Shown: positions 11,916 through 23,300 of the stretch, piece by piece
Layout: every line of letters begins with the position of its first letter
Position numbering within the stretch: the stretch's first letter is position 1
Source of the DNA: Stomorhina lunata
Lineage: Eukaryota > Arthropoda > Insecta > Diptera > Rhiniidae
Assembly (NCBI GenBank): GCA_933228675.1
Contig: OW121741.1
Location: 36,485,952 to 36,549,951, forward strand
DNA length: 64,000 nucleotides
Direction: 5' to 3'
Position numbers and translations under genes: made by a program
Notes under the pieces: model-generated
The model's input: the letters and a program-made list of their open reading frames with translations, nothing else
What the model was told of the DNA's origin: nothing
The model's database searches: none

Positions 11916-13330
11916 TAAGTAAGGCTTTCACTAAGTAATTCAGATGTCTTCATATTCCTCCTTTAGAAGGAGGAATACGAAGATAATTGAGATCCAAAAT
12001 TAATGATGTTATTATCAAAAAAGTCCAAAGTATTGTCACGAATTTTTAAGTTCTCCGCCCCAAAGTTCACTACTTATAATTCTTCCTCTAGTTTTCTAGA
12101 ATGTTTCTGTTGTTCTGGTTGTTGCTATAAGCAGAACAACATTTTTCTCTTAATATTTTGCTGTAAGAGTAGTGAGCAACAATGAACGAATATTGTGGGA
12201 ACAGTTATAATTGAGACGCGTATAAGAGAACAGTGTGACTAAGAATATTTGTAAAGCAGTTTTGTGAAGTTTGTTTACAGTTTTTGTGAAAGTGTAATTA
12301 ACTCTAAAGTTAATAAAAAATATAACTTTGTAAAACTACATAAAGTGTTTTAATTTTGTTTACGGTTGTTTGCAAAAAGAATTCCTTCCACGTTTTTAAA
12401 GGAAAAACGTAACAGTATAGCATTAAGTCATTCGCTTCCATTAAGGAATCAATAAAGTCACTTTAAAAGATCAATAGAAAAATGTCTAGAAAATTCTTCC
12501 AGCAAATACAGTTTACATCTACATATCTGACCAAATATCGGTTGAAAGAGGCCGTTAATCTCACTTAATACCTAAGATGCCAGGACTTAGAAGCACTCTT
12601 AGACTGACAGAATAGCTGAATAATACATTTGACCTAGAAGCATTCCCTTTTATATCCAACATGTCATAAATATATTCTCACATTGGGAAAGGGAATTACT
12701 TTTGGAAAAATAAATAAAACATTAATTACGGCGCGTGTAGCTAATAAAACTTTATAATTCAAAAGGAATGTCCGACCATTTGTATTGACAATGAACCTTT
12801 AATATATAATATTTCATTTCTACTTTATTATTAATTTATCTATAATTTATTATTTTCTTATAATTTTATGAACACACATACATAGTTTTAATGAATATCT
12901 ATACAAGACTATAAAGCAATAAACGGACCTAAGTAATAGTTAAAAGTTCATTGGTCGTCATTGTTAGAAATGTATGTGGTACTTTACTACTTATGACTAC
13001 AAACTGAAAAAATAGTACCTTCTATGACGTATTCCCGTAAATTTTCTTAGTAAGTATAAATAGTTTTTTCTGCGTCGTCATCAGTTCTCCGATTTTGTGA
13101 TGAAGAGATTTCCCACGTTCATAAAAGCATCTGAAAGGGATGAGACACAATCCCATGCTTCCAAGTGCATCATTAAGGGCAAGACACAAATCTCTTCTAA
13201 AAACTCTCACCTTCAGATAAAACTTCTTGACCAGTGTGATATTTAGACCTTTTCGGTGCAGGTAAATAATCAGGCGATTGCCTTAAGACCATTTTTAAAG
13301 GCTCTCAGGAAAATTTCTCAATGATTTTGA
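11916..13330. other. Non-coding DNA with a 17-bp hairpin
   Basis: No gene is recognised. A hairpin at 11947-11983 has arms CTTCATATTCCTCCTT and AAGGAGGAATACGAAG with one mismatch and a 3-nt TAG loop. A segment at about 12195-12417 has a few LTR-like features but no flanking duplication (see the rejected list). Confidence 0.5.
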
Positions 13331-13500
13331 GAGTTTTTTGCAGTTCATTTTAGCACTAGTGGAGAATCGAAGCCTGATTCCAGTTAAGATTTTAAAATTG
13401 GTTCTAGTTCAAACTAAAGTCTAGTTTCCAGTTCTGATTCAGGTTCTAAATCCGATTCTAGTAATGATTTAAATACAGGTTCCAGTTCAGATTAGGCTTT
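13330..13500. repeat. Degenerate GGTTCYAGTTC-type low-complexity repeat
   Basis: Many loosely repeated words such as GATTCCAGTT, GGTTCTAGTTC, TTCCAGTTCTGATTC and GGTTCCAGTTCAGATT. A similar stretch lies at about 24660-25010. There is no coding capacity. Confidence 0.6.
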
Positions 13501-14200
13501 AACAGTTCTGATTCACCCAAAGAAAGCCAAATAGGCCGCGTTCCCTTATAATCCACCTGGGGCGCATAAAGAAACGATTCACATCCATTGGCAGCGTAAT
13601 TGTATTCCATATATGATATTTCGCTCGAAACTCAAGATCAATGTGATCTGACTTTACGAATAATGTCATAGAAATTATCTCAAGTTCCATCCCAAGAGGT
13701 GGAGATGGAAGCTTTACAGCATCCAGTCAGGATTCTGTGGAAAGTCACTGAAGCTCATGACATGGAAGGAAGTAGCTACCGATGCTCCTTCCATTCATCT
13801 TACTTTTACCGCTACCGATGCGGTGCATCTCAAAACTCTCTTGGTGCACCTCAAAACGAACACACAAAATATGCAATATCGAGTGGAAAGCAACTCTCTA
13901 ACTCGAGGAAGGTGAAAAAGACAGTGAGTCGGACATCCTTAAGGTCCAAATGTTTATATCCATATGGGAGTTTTAGGTCTGATCTATGACAGTTTGTTGA
14001 AAACCGGCTATGGACAAAACAGTTGCTGCCACTAATCCATTATGAAGTAATAAGTCTGAATTATAACATTTGGACAGTTGGAAATCTATTGGAAAAACCG
14101 CCGCCTTCAGGGAGCCTGTAGCGTGATATATTATTCAAGGATGCATAATAGCAGAAATTTAACTGCTGAAATCAGAACTCTTATGCTTTCCTAAAATCAG
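13501..14200. other. Unassigned, relatively GC-rich segment (possible LINE debris)
   Basis: Base composition is closer to the neighbouring LINE fragments than to the spacers. Open frames (13699-13989 plus; 13499-13690 minus) have no motif I can name. Given what follows it may be decayed LINE coding DNA, but I see no diagnostic motif. Confidence 0.3.
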
Positions 14201-15345
14201 TAAATGAGGGTTGCTGCGACACCTGCCCATCTGCCGAACTTGAAACGGAATTAACTTCCAAAATCCCAATCCGGCAAGTGGTCATAGTGTGGATCTTAGC
14301 TTTACAGCCAACAATTCAGGCTTTAAATGTTTATAGAAAAGGTTGCAACGATTAACTTTTGCGGAAGCTGTGAAACCTGCCCATCTGCCAAACTGGAAGC
14401 GGTGTTAACTTCCGAAATCCCAATCAGGCAAGTGCTTGTAGTATGGATCCTAGCTACTGCCAACAATTAAGGCTCTAAACGTTTTCCCAACATTAGGAAG
14501 ATTGAAACTTAAAACAGTATTAACTTCCTAGATCCCAATCAGGCAAGTGGTCGTAGTTTGGATCCCAGCTAAATAGCCAACAATTCAGGCTTTAAACGTT
14601 CTCCAAACGTTAGAAAAATTGAAAGGCACTCGGTTAGGATAAAAGTGGCTACGAGCAACTTTTGCGGAAGCTGTGATACCTGCCCATCTGCCAAACTTGA
14701 AGCGGTATTTACTTTCGAGATCCCAATCTGGCAATTGGTCATAGTATGAATCCCAGCTTCTGCCAATCTTACAGGCTCTAAACGTTCCGCAAACATTAGG
14801 AAGATTGAAAGGCACACGGATAGAATAAAGGTGGCGACGAGTAATTTTTGTGGAAGATGTAATACCTGCCCGTTTGCCAAGCTTGAAGCGGTTTTGACTT
14901 CCGAGATCCCAATAAGGAAAGTGGTCATAGTTCGGATCCCAGCTGCTGTCAACATTACAGGCTTGAAATCTTCTGCAAACATAAGAAAGATTGGAAGGCA
15001 CACTCTTCAGAGTATGAATCCCAGCTACTGACAACACTACAGTCTTGAAACGTACATCTTCCGCAGAAGTTACTCGTCGCCACCTTTATACCTGCCCATT
15101 TGCCAAGCTTGAAGCGGTATTCACTTCCGAGATCCGAATCAGGAAAATGGGCATAGTATGCTGTCAACACTACAGGCTTGAAATGGAAAGTGGTCATAGT
15201 TCGGATCCCAACTGCTGTCAACATTACAGGCTTGAAATCTTCTGCAAACATAAGGAAGATGGGAAGGCACACTTATTCATAGTATGAATCCCAGCTACTG
15301 CCAACACTACAGGCTTGAAACGTTCTCCAAACATTAGGAAGTAAG
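14200..15345 (+). repeat. Locally amplified LINE-derived fragments
   Basis: About five irregular copies of a unit containing AACTTTTGCGGAAGCTGTG, then ACCTGCCCATCTGCCAA, CTTGAAGCGGT, TTCCGAGATCCCAATC and GGTCATAGT. In frame the first part reads a VATSNFCGSC peptide, as in the RNase H-tail fragment at 15865-15960. It is followed by CP-containing sequence, as if the intervening codons had been deleted. Spacings are irregular (roughly 150-310 bp). Near 15050-15090 part of one unit is inverted. This is rearranged, non-functional retroelement DNA. Confidence 0.7.
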
Positions 15346-15749
15346 ATTATTTCATCATTGGATTGCAATGAGATCTAAAATTTTTATGAAGCAGATTCGA
15401 CAATGGGCTATGGGTCGTCCAGAAGCACAAACTTAAAGTTGAAATTTATTGTAGGCTAAGATAAAAGTCTCAACTTATCAACTATCAATTACTTTCTATA
15501 CCTTTCTCTTTGGTTTCTCTTTGTTCAACTTTTTTATTTCGGTGACATACCAAGAAACTCCAGATCTGGCAAGTTAGCAAGACTTGGAATTTCGTTACAA
15601 ATTCCAGATAAACTAGAATCTGTTGGCATCATGCCCATTTGGCACTTGCAAGCTTCTACTATGAGAACGAGCATTTAATTCAGCAAATGATACGTAGGCG
15701 TTTGTCGAAGGATGTATAAATTCCCGACTGGTGTGGACTGCTTAGAGAG
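15346..15749. other. Decayed LINE-like DNA
   Basis: No intact frame. A stretch at about 15575-15615 (ATTCCAGATAAACTAGAAT and upstream) recurs as a reverse complement at about 24518-24560, so it belongs to a dispersed repeat, probably the same retroelement family. Confidence 0.4.
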
Positions 15750-16254
15750 AAAACATTTTCATAGACTATTGTCATTATCAAGAATCGATATATCTTGACT
15801 TGTGTCCGTCATAGTAGTTTACTATTTGATAGGAAGGTGCATGGTCCTAGGCTAAAGGTGGCGATGAGTAACTTTTGCGGAAGCTGTGGCAACGAAGCGG
15901 AGGAAGAGTCCATTAAACATCTTCTCTGTACTTGTCCTGCTTTGACGGACTAACTATAGTTTTTTTTTTCATTAAAGACCAGGGTAATCTGTTTAACGTT
16001 GAAAACATTTTCATAGACTATTGTCATTATCAAGAATCGATGTATCTTGACTTGTGTCCGTCATAGTAGTTTACTATTTGATAGGAAGGTGCATGGTCCT
16101 AGGCTAAAGGTGGCGATGAGTAACTTTTGCGGAAGCTGTGGCAACGAAGCGGAGGAAGAGTCCATTAAACATCTTCTCTGTACTTGTCCTGCTTTGACGG
16201 ACTAACTATAGTTTTTTTTTTTTCATTAAAGACCAGGGTAATCTGTTTAACGTT
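15750..16254 (+). repeat. 251-bp tandem duplication of a LINE C-terminal fragment
   Basis: Two nearly identical copies (15750-16000 and 16001-16254) with a 251-bp period. They differ by a T/G change and the length of a T run. Each encodes in one frame a peptide with SNFCGSC, EAEEESIKH and LLCTCPAL, then a stop. The C-x2-C, H, C-x-C arrangement with a terminal CPAL is typical of the tail after the RNase H domain of Jockey/I-type LINEs. The fragment is far too short to be functional. Confidence 0.8.
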
Positions 16255-16385
16255 GACACTTAAGCAATCCGGATGATTCAATTGGTGAAGCCTGAGATTT
16301 ATTTTTTGTTAGCTTCCGTGGAGTTTATAGTCTAAGTGAGTCTGATTACCAGACTGTTTCTCTTACCTTACCTATTTTATTTCTT
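16255..16385 (+). mobile_element. 3' UTR end of Jockey-like LINE
   Basis: Contains GTTTATAGTCTAAGTGAGTC, an ACCAGACTGT stretch and TCTTACCTTACCTATTTT. A related but diverged end lies at 17821-17935 (same TTTATAGTCTAAGTGAGTCTG core, ending ACACTAACCTAACA). The two therefore belong to one LINE family or sister families. Confidence 0.65.
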
Positions 16386-16499
16386 TACGCAGGGATCAAT
16401 AGGATGTTGATGTCATCTTTCTTAACTTCTTAGTTTAAGTTTACGTTCTAGTCCAAAACTCCAAACGAGCAACTCAATTACTAAGAGAATAACTCTGGC

Positions 16500-17815
16500 T
16501 CAAACGACATTTGCACGCTATGGCAACATATTGTCAAATCCATGAAGTCTGCTGCGAAATCTGTAATAGGGTACCAAATCCGTCATCCTAAAAACTCTTG
16601 GTACGACCAGGGGTGGCGCGAAGCCAAATACGACCTACAGGGCAACTGTGCGGTAAGCAGCTACTCGTGGATCTTGAGAAAGATATCGAGAGTAAAAGAG
16701 GTAAGGAAAACGACTATTCCGCAGAAAAAGAAAGATATGGAACAGACGTGTGTTTGAGGAGATTGAGATGTATAAGACTCAAACTGAAGTACACAAATTT
16801 TACCAAGTTAAGTTAAGCACCAGACGAATGGTTATGGCAACTGTACCTTTTCCTATTAGGACGACCAAGGAAAACTGGTTACAGATACAGAAAGCATATT
16901 TAAACTATGAAAGGGGCACTGTTGTAAGTTGTTGATTGCAAATGAAAGCGACTAAGATGAGACGCCTGAACAAATCAACGATGCATCGTTGATCGCGATG
17001 ACGGCGTTATATTTTCACCACCTAACCAGAATGGAATCTCAGTGTCCTTTGTTCAAAAAAAAGGGAGATAAAACTGTTGAATTGAATATAAGATTCTATC
17101 GACCATACAGTGTAAAAGGCTTAAGCCCAAAGTTAACGAAATAATCGGGTCGTGTGGCTTTAGACCAGGTTAATCTACCACTAACCAGATCTTCATGCTA
17201 CGTCAAATTATGGAGAAGACCCAAGAGAGACAAATTGATATGTATCATCTCTTTGTATCGGGCTTTTGACAGCCCGATACGAAAGAAGGTGTTAGAAGCA
17301 ATGTCTGAGTTCAGCATCCCCTCGAAGCTAATTAAGTTATGCAGGATGACACTAACTAATACAACATCATCTGTTAAAATAGGTAAGAATCTAACAGAGT
17401 CTTTCAGGCAAGGTAACAGTCTATTATGTGATATCTTCAATATTGTGTTAGAGAAAATCTTGAGAGATGCAGCAGCTGATACAACTTGTACAATTTTCAA
17501 TAGAAAACACATGCTACTCGCATTTGCCGATGACATTAATGTTCTGGGACGCACTTTGCACGAGGTTAGATGTTGTGCTGCGAATGCTTGAAAATACTCC
17601 GGCAAGAAAAGTGTTCGATAATGATCCTGAAAAAACTTGTAGAAGAGGGCGTTTAAGATTTCGATGGAAAGACCAAGTGGAAGAAAATTATTCAAAACTT
17701 GGCCTACGAAATTGGAGAATATGCGCGCAAGATAGAGGCGCATGAAGTTCTATAATATGCTCGGGATTTGACCTAAAAAGGTTGTAACTGCAGGGCATTT
17801 AAGTAAGTAAGTAAG
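16500..17815 (+). pseudogene. Decayed LINE reverse transcriptase (second LINE family)
   Basis: A 5'-truncated, multiply frameshifted non-LTR retrotransposon. In order: a linker region with VIGYQ...WYDQGWREA (about 16560-16625), an EIEMYKTQTEVHKFYQ helix (about 16758-16806), and RT-domain blocks: CGFRPG followed by a stop and then TTNQI (about 17155-17190), the FDSPIRKKVLEAMSEF region (about 17266-17320), FRQGNSLLCDIFNIVLE (about 17403-17455) and the catalytic box FADDINVLGR (about 17522-17552). After that come the C-terminal DQVEENYSKLGLRNWR (about 17673-17720) and the 3' tail (AAGT)n at about 17799-17815. The YADD-type box reads FADD, so the two Asp are kept, but frame changes and stops make it dead. 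Its fragments also occur at 11848 and 41818. Clade (Jockey, I, RTE) was not assigned. Confidence 0.85.
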
Positions 17816-17820
17816 TATGA

Positions 17821-17935
17821 TTCTACTAGGGAAGCCTAAGATTCACTTGGCTTTCGTAGTAACTCAATGGACTTTATAGTCTAAGTGAGTCTGGTGACTA
17901 GACTGTTACACTAACCTAACATATTTTTCTCCGTG
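17821..17935 (+). mobile_element. Second copy of Jockey-like LINE 3' UTR
   Basis: Diverged copy of the 3' end seen at 16255-16385. Both share GAAGCCT, TTTATAGTCTAAGTGAGTCTG and a final C/A-rich CTAACCTAACA end. Together they bracket the (AAGT)n-tailed LINE, consistent with nested or serial insertions. Confidence 0.6.
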
Positions 17936-20060
17936 TAGAGACCCATCTTCTTCTTCTGTTATCCTCGACTCCCAGTGGAGCATAGGGCTTCATAGAGACC
18001 CATAGGGTGTTCAAATAGAGGCGTCGAATTGGTGTCATTTTTCTAAACTAGTTTATCGTTCAGGTTTAACCTAAACTTAAACTATTTGAGATTTAAGTCA
18101 AAAACTACATTACTTATTAGTGATTCTCATCGCCGATGCCTGGCCATAAGTTGAGGTTTTTCAAACAAATCTTCAGTAAATGTGATCAAATTTACAAAAC
18201 GCGTCTACAAATTTCATATGACGACACAGAGACTTATTTTCACAAGCAATTAAATTTTCACAAATATTAAAGCGTCGCTAGCCAATAGACCTGGAGGGTA
18301 AAGTAAGGGAGAAGTATTTTGAAAGGAGAGGGGAACAGAACAAGAACAGTAACAAGCTAAAGTCGATGACAGTTGTTTGGCAGACAGATTTAACAACAAT
18401 AAAAAAAATTTAGGCTATACAAAAAAAAAAAAACCAAGCACGTGCCCAGTGAGCAAATAAAGCAGCAAAAAAACAGTTTTTACATACTAATAATATTCTT
18501 GCCTAAACGGGGCTACTGGCCCCACAACAACAGATGTAGGATGAAGAAGATGTGGAAGAAGAGGAATGAAAGCAAAAAGAGTCGTAAACTGTTGGAATCA
18601 TCCATTTAATGCGTTAATAAGGCAGGTTGTTGGCACACAAATAAAGGCAAACAAAAAGGCACATAAGTGAACATATGCTGAGATGGTCTGAGCTACGTTA
18701 CCCTCCTAACGTTCAAAATGTGGGGCATAAAAAGCTATAAAAAAGTGGGTATAATGCAAAAAAAGAAAAATGATAAATAACAAAAAAAAAAGCAAAAATT
18801 GGTCTACATGGTGACCAATTTTTGCTTTTTTTAAATTAAAAAAGTGACATATTGGAACTGCCCACTATGTGAATAATCAACAAACGAACGAGTAAGCGAA
18901 CGAACTTACTAACGAACACATGAATAAATACTCGTAGCAGGGAAACGTCAGCTTTAGAGACAGAAAGTACTACAAAAATTTCCCTCTGAATTCATACACA
19001 GAGGGAAAGTTTCTACGTGTGCGTATGTTTTGAATGTACGAATATTTTGAATGTTATCGATTACTAGATCACGTTTTCGGTGCAATGACGTCTCTCGGCC
19101 GGTCGGACGATATGTCGTAAAAAAACCTTTGATTGAATTTAAAAAAAGAAAACTTATTTTTCTTTTCATGTGTTTCTCGTTGTATTGATTTATAGAAAAT
19201 CTAGTTGAAATAAAGACGAAAATATTGGCAATAGTCAAAGTATTTTTCCAAATAAACAGATTAAAGATAATGTTTGCTAACTAAAAATAAATATTTTTTT
19301 TAATAATTTCAATAACAAACAAATGGCTAGACGATAATAAAATAATCGATATAAAATATTGATTTAAGAAAATTTAATGATCTAAAAAGATCATAAGAAA
19401 AAAAAAAAGAAAAGAAATACCTAAAAATCCAAAGGGCAAAGGGGGAGAAGATGGAATCATCAGCTTTGTTGGTCTAAACGTTAAGATCTTCATAATGAAT
19501 CAGATATCTCACTTAACAGCCGGGTTAAAAGTTAGTATTCCGACATTAGGGTGGAGCGAATAAAATGCTGGGTCTTTTTAGTCCCCATGTCTGTTGAGGG
19601 TTAAAATACATAACTAACAAAAAAAAACCAAACATTCTAAAAACTAATTATTTTTATTTATATCAAAAAATAACAAAATTGTCGGAATGTAACTATTATT
19701 CAAAAAGAAAAATTATTAGCACTTGATCCCAGTCTAATACATTATTTATTATTGTAAAAGACAATTTATTGATAAAAGGCAAAAAATGTTTGTGGTGACG
19801 ATTAATGGTTGGTTAGGTCACCATCTTCAGGAGGAGTATCCCTACTTTTAGATAGATCGAAAACCTCGCAATTTTATTATTAAAATAGGTATTAACTTTT
19901 GCTAGTTTAAAAATAAGAAATATTTATAAAAGCATTGTTTTTTCAGAAAGACCAACCCATAAAAATAATTTGTTTATTTAAAAATTATAACCGAGGAAGT
20001 CTCAAGCATTCGAACCCCCCAAAAAAAACTGTTACCGATGAGAACATCAAAAAAGTCCAC
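17936..20060. other. Non-coding DNA with a perfect hairpin and a MITE-end remnant
   Basis: No gene is recognised. There is a strong hairpin at about 18786-18831: arms of 19 bp (AAAAAAGCAAAAATTGGTC and its complement) with an 8-nt loop TACATGGT. At 19550-19607 lies a sequence like the right end of the MITE at 42518-43599 (AGGGTGGAGCGAA, then GTCTGTTGAGGGTTAAAA). A 94-codon minus-strand frame at 18954-19238 has no recognisable features. Confidence 0.5.
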
Positions 20061-20062
20061 AT

Positions 20063-20318
20063 CACAATTTAGGATGACGAGATCACAATCGACCTCTTCT
20101 GAGTAACTAATACGAATTTTTGCATCGATGTCATATAAGATGAAACGGCGATTGCCAACTTTTCTATAGAAAATTAAGGCGATCGCCAACTGTTCTATAG
20201 AAAATTAAGGCGATCGTCAACACAATTAAGGATGAGGAGGTCACAATCGACCTCTTTTGAGCAACTAATACGAATTTTTGCATCGATGTCATATAAGATG
20301 AAAAGGCGATTGCCAACT
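20063..20318 (+). repeat. 158-bp duplication at the edge of satellite B
   Basis: A roughly 95-bp non-satellite stretch (containing AATCGACCTCTT, ACTAATACGAATTTTTGCAT and CGATGTCATATAAGATGAAA) followed by B units occurs twice, at 20063-20160 and 20221-20318. The array edge has therefore been duplicated together with flanking unique DNA, as expected from unequal exchange. Confidence 0.8.
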
Positions 20319-23300
20319 TTTCTATGGTAAATTAATGTGATCGCCAACTTTTCTATAGAAAATTAAGGCGATCGCCAACTTTTCTATAGTAAACTAAGGC
20401 GATCGCCAACTTTTCTACAGAAAATTAAGGCGATCGCCAACCTTTCTATGGTAAATTAAGGCGATCGTCAACTTTTCTATAGAAAATTAAGGCGATCGTC
20501 AACTTTTCTTAATTGTTTCAACTTTTCTATACAAAATTAAAGCGATCACCAACTTTTCTATAGAAAATTAAGGCGATCGCAAACTTTTCTATAGAAAATT
20601 AAGGCGATCGCCAACTTTTCTATAGTAAACTAAGGCGATCGCCAACTTTTCTATAGAAAATTAAGGCGATCGCCAACTTTTCAATGGTAAATTAAGGCGA
20701 TCCTCAACTTTTCTATAGAAAGTTAAGGCGATCGTCAACTTTTCTTAATTGTTTAAACTTTTCTATACAAAATTAAAGCAATCACCAACTTTTCTATAGA
20801 AAATTAAAGCGATCGCCAACTTTATATAGAAATTAAGGCGACCGCCAACTTTTCTATAGTAAACTAAGGCGATCGCCAACTTTTCTATAGAAAATTAAGG
20901 CGATCGCCAACCTTTCTATGGTAAATTAAGGCGATCGTCAACTTTTCTATAGTAAACTAAGGCGATCGCAAACTTTTCTATAGAAAATTAAGGCGATCGC
21001 CAACTTTTCTATAGTAAACTAAGGCGATCGCCAACTTTTCTATAGAAAATTAAGGCGATCGCCAACTTTTCAATGGTAAATTAAGGCGATCCTCAACTTT
21101 TCTATAGAAAGTTAAGGCGATCGCCAACTTTTCAATGGTAAATTAAGGCGATCCTCAACTTTTCTATAGAAAATTAAAGCGATCGCCAACTTTCTATAGA
21201 AATTAAGGCGATCGCCAACTTTTCTATAGAAAATTAAGGCGATGGCCAACTTTTCAATGGTAAATTAAGGCGATCCTCAACTTTTCTATAGAAAATTAAA
21301 GCGATCGCCAACTTTCTATAGAAATTAAGGCGATCGCCAACTTTTCTATGGAAAATTAAGGCGATCGACAACTTTTTTTATAGAAAATTAAGGCGATTGC
21401 CAACTTTTCTATAGAAAATTAAGGCGATCGGCAAACTTTCTATAGAAAATTAAGGCGATCGCCAACATTTCTATAGAAAATTAAGGCAATAGCCAACTTT
21501 TTTATAGAAAATTTAGGCGATAGCCAATTTTCTGTAGAAAATTAAGGCGATCGCCAACTTTTCTATAGAAAATTAAGACGACTGCCAACTTTTCTATGGT
21601 AAATTAAGGCGATCGTCAACTTTTCTATAGAAAATTAAGGCGATCGCCAACTTTTCTTAATTGTTTCAACTTTTCTATACAAAATTAAAGCGATCGCCAA
21701 CTTTTCTATACAAAATTAAGGCGATCGCCAACTTTTCTATAGAAAATTAAGGCGATCGCCAACTTTTCTATAGAAAATTAAGACGATCGCCAACATTTCT
21801 ATAGAAAATTAAGACGACCGCCAACTTTTCTATGATAAATTAAGGCGATCGTGAACTTTTCTATAGAATATTAAGGTGATCGCCAACCTTTCTATAGAAA
21901 ATTAGGGCGATCGCCAACTTTTTTGTAAAAAATTAAGGCGATCGCAAACTTTTCTATTGAAAGTTAAGGCGATCGCCAACTTTTGTATAAAAAAATTAAG
22001 GCCAACGCTTACTTTTCTATAGAAAACTAAATCGATCGCTTACTTTTCTATAGAAAACTAAAGCGATCGCTTTCTTTTCTATAGAAAACTAAAGCGATCG
22101 CTTACTTTTCTATATAAAACTAAAGCGATCGCCAACATTTCTATAGAAAATTAAGACGACCGCCAACTTTTCTATGGTAAATTAAGGCGATCGTCAACTT
22201 ATCTATAGAAAATTAAGGCGATCGACAACTTTTTTTATAGAAAATTAAGGCGATTGCCAACTTTTCTATAGAAAATTAAGGCGATCGGCAAACTTTCTAT
22301 AGAAAATTAAGGCGATCGCCAACTTTTCTATAGAAAATTAAGGCAATAGCCAACTTTTTTATAGAAAATTTAGGCGATAGCCAATTTTCTGTAGAAAATT
22401 AAGGCGATCGCCAACTTTTCTATAGAAAATTAAGACGACTGCCAACTTTTCTATGGTAAATTAAGGCGATCGTCAACTTTTCTATAGAAAATTAAGGCGA
22501 TCGCCAACTTTTCTTAATTGTTTCAACTTTTATATACAAAATTAAAGCGATCGCCAACTTTTCTATACAAAATTAAGGCGATCGCCAACTTTTCTATAGA
22601 AAATTAAGGCGATCGCCAACTTTTCTATAGAAAATTAAGACGATCGCCAACATTTCTATAGAAAATTAAGACGACCGCCAACTTTTCTATGATAAATTAA
22701 GGCGATCGTGAACTTTTCTATAGAATATTAAGGTGATCGCCAACCTTTCTATAGAAAATTAGGGCGATCGCCAACTTTTTTGTAAAAAATTAAGGCGATC
22801 GCAAACTTTTCTATTGAAAGTTAAGGCGATCGCCAACTTTTGTATAAAAAAATTAAGGCCAACGCTTACTTTTCTATAGAAAACTAAATCGATCGCTTAC
22901 TTTTCTATAGAAAACTAAAGCGATCGCTTTCTTTTCTATAGAAAACTAAAGCGATCGCTTACTTTTCTATATAAAACTAAAGCGATCGCCAACATTTCTA
23001 TAGAAAATTAAGACGACCGCCAACTTTTCTATGGTAAATTAAGGCGATCGTCAACTTATCTATAGAAAATTAAGGCGATCGACAACTTTTTTTATAGAAA
23101 ATTAAGGCGATTGCCAACTTTTCTATAGAAAATTAAGGCGATCGGCAAACTTTCTATAGAAAATTAAGGCGATCGCCAACTTTTCTATAGAAAATTAAGG
23201 CAATAGCCAACTTTTTTATAGAAAATTTAGGCGATAGCCAATTTTCTGTAGAAAATTAAGGCGATCGCCAACTTTTCTATAGAAAATTAAGACGACTGCC

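Noticed and set aside
12192..12417. Possible solo LTR (TGTGGGAACAG ... CGTAACA, TATAAGAG, AATAAA-like)
   Set aside because: No flanking duplication, no primer-binding site or polypurine tract, and no second copy in the window.
17198..17743. 181-codon minus-strand frame
   Set aside because: Antisense shadow of the LINE reverse transcriptase on the plus strand, whose motifs are recognisable.
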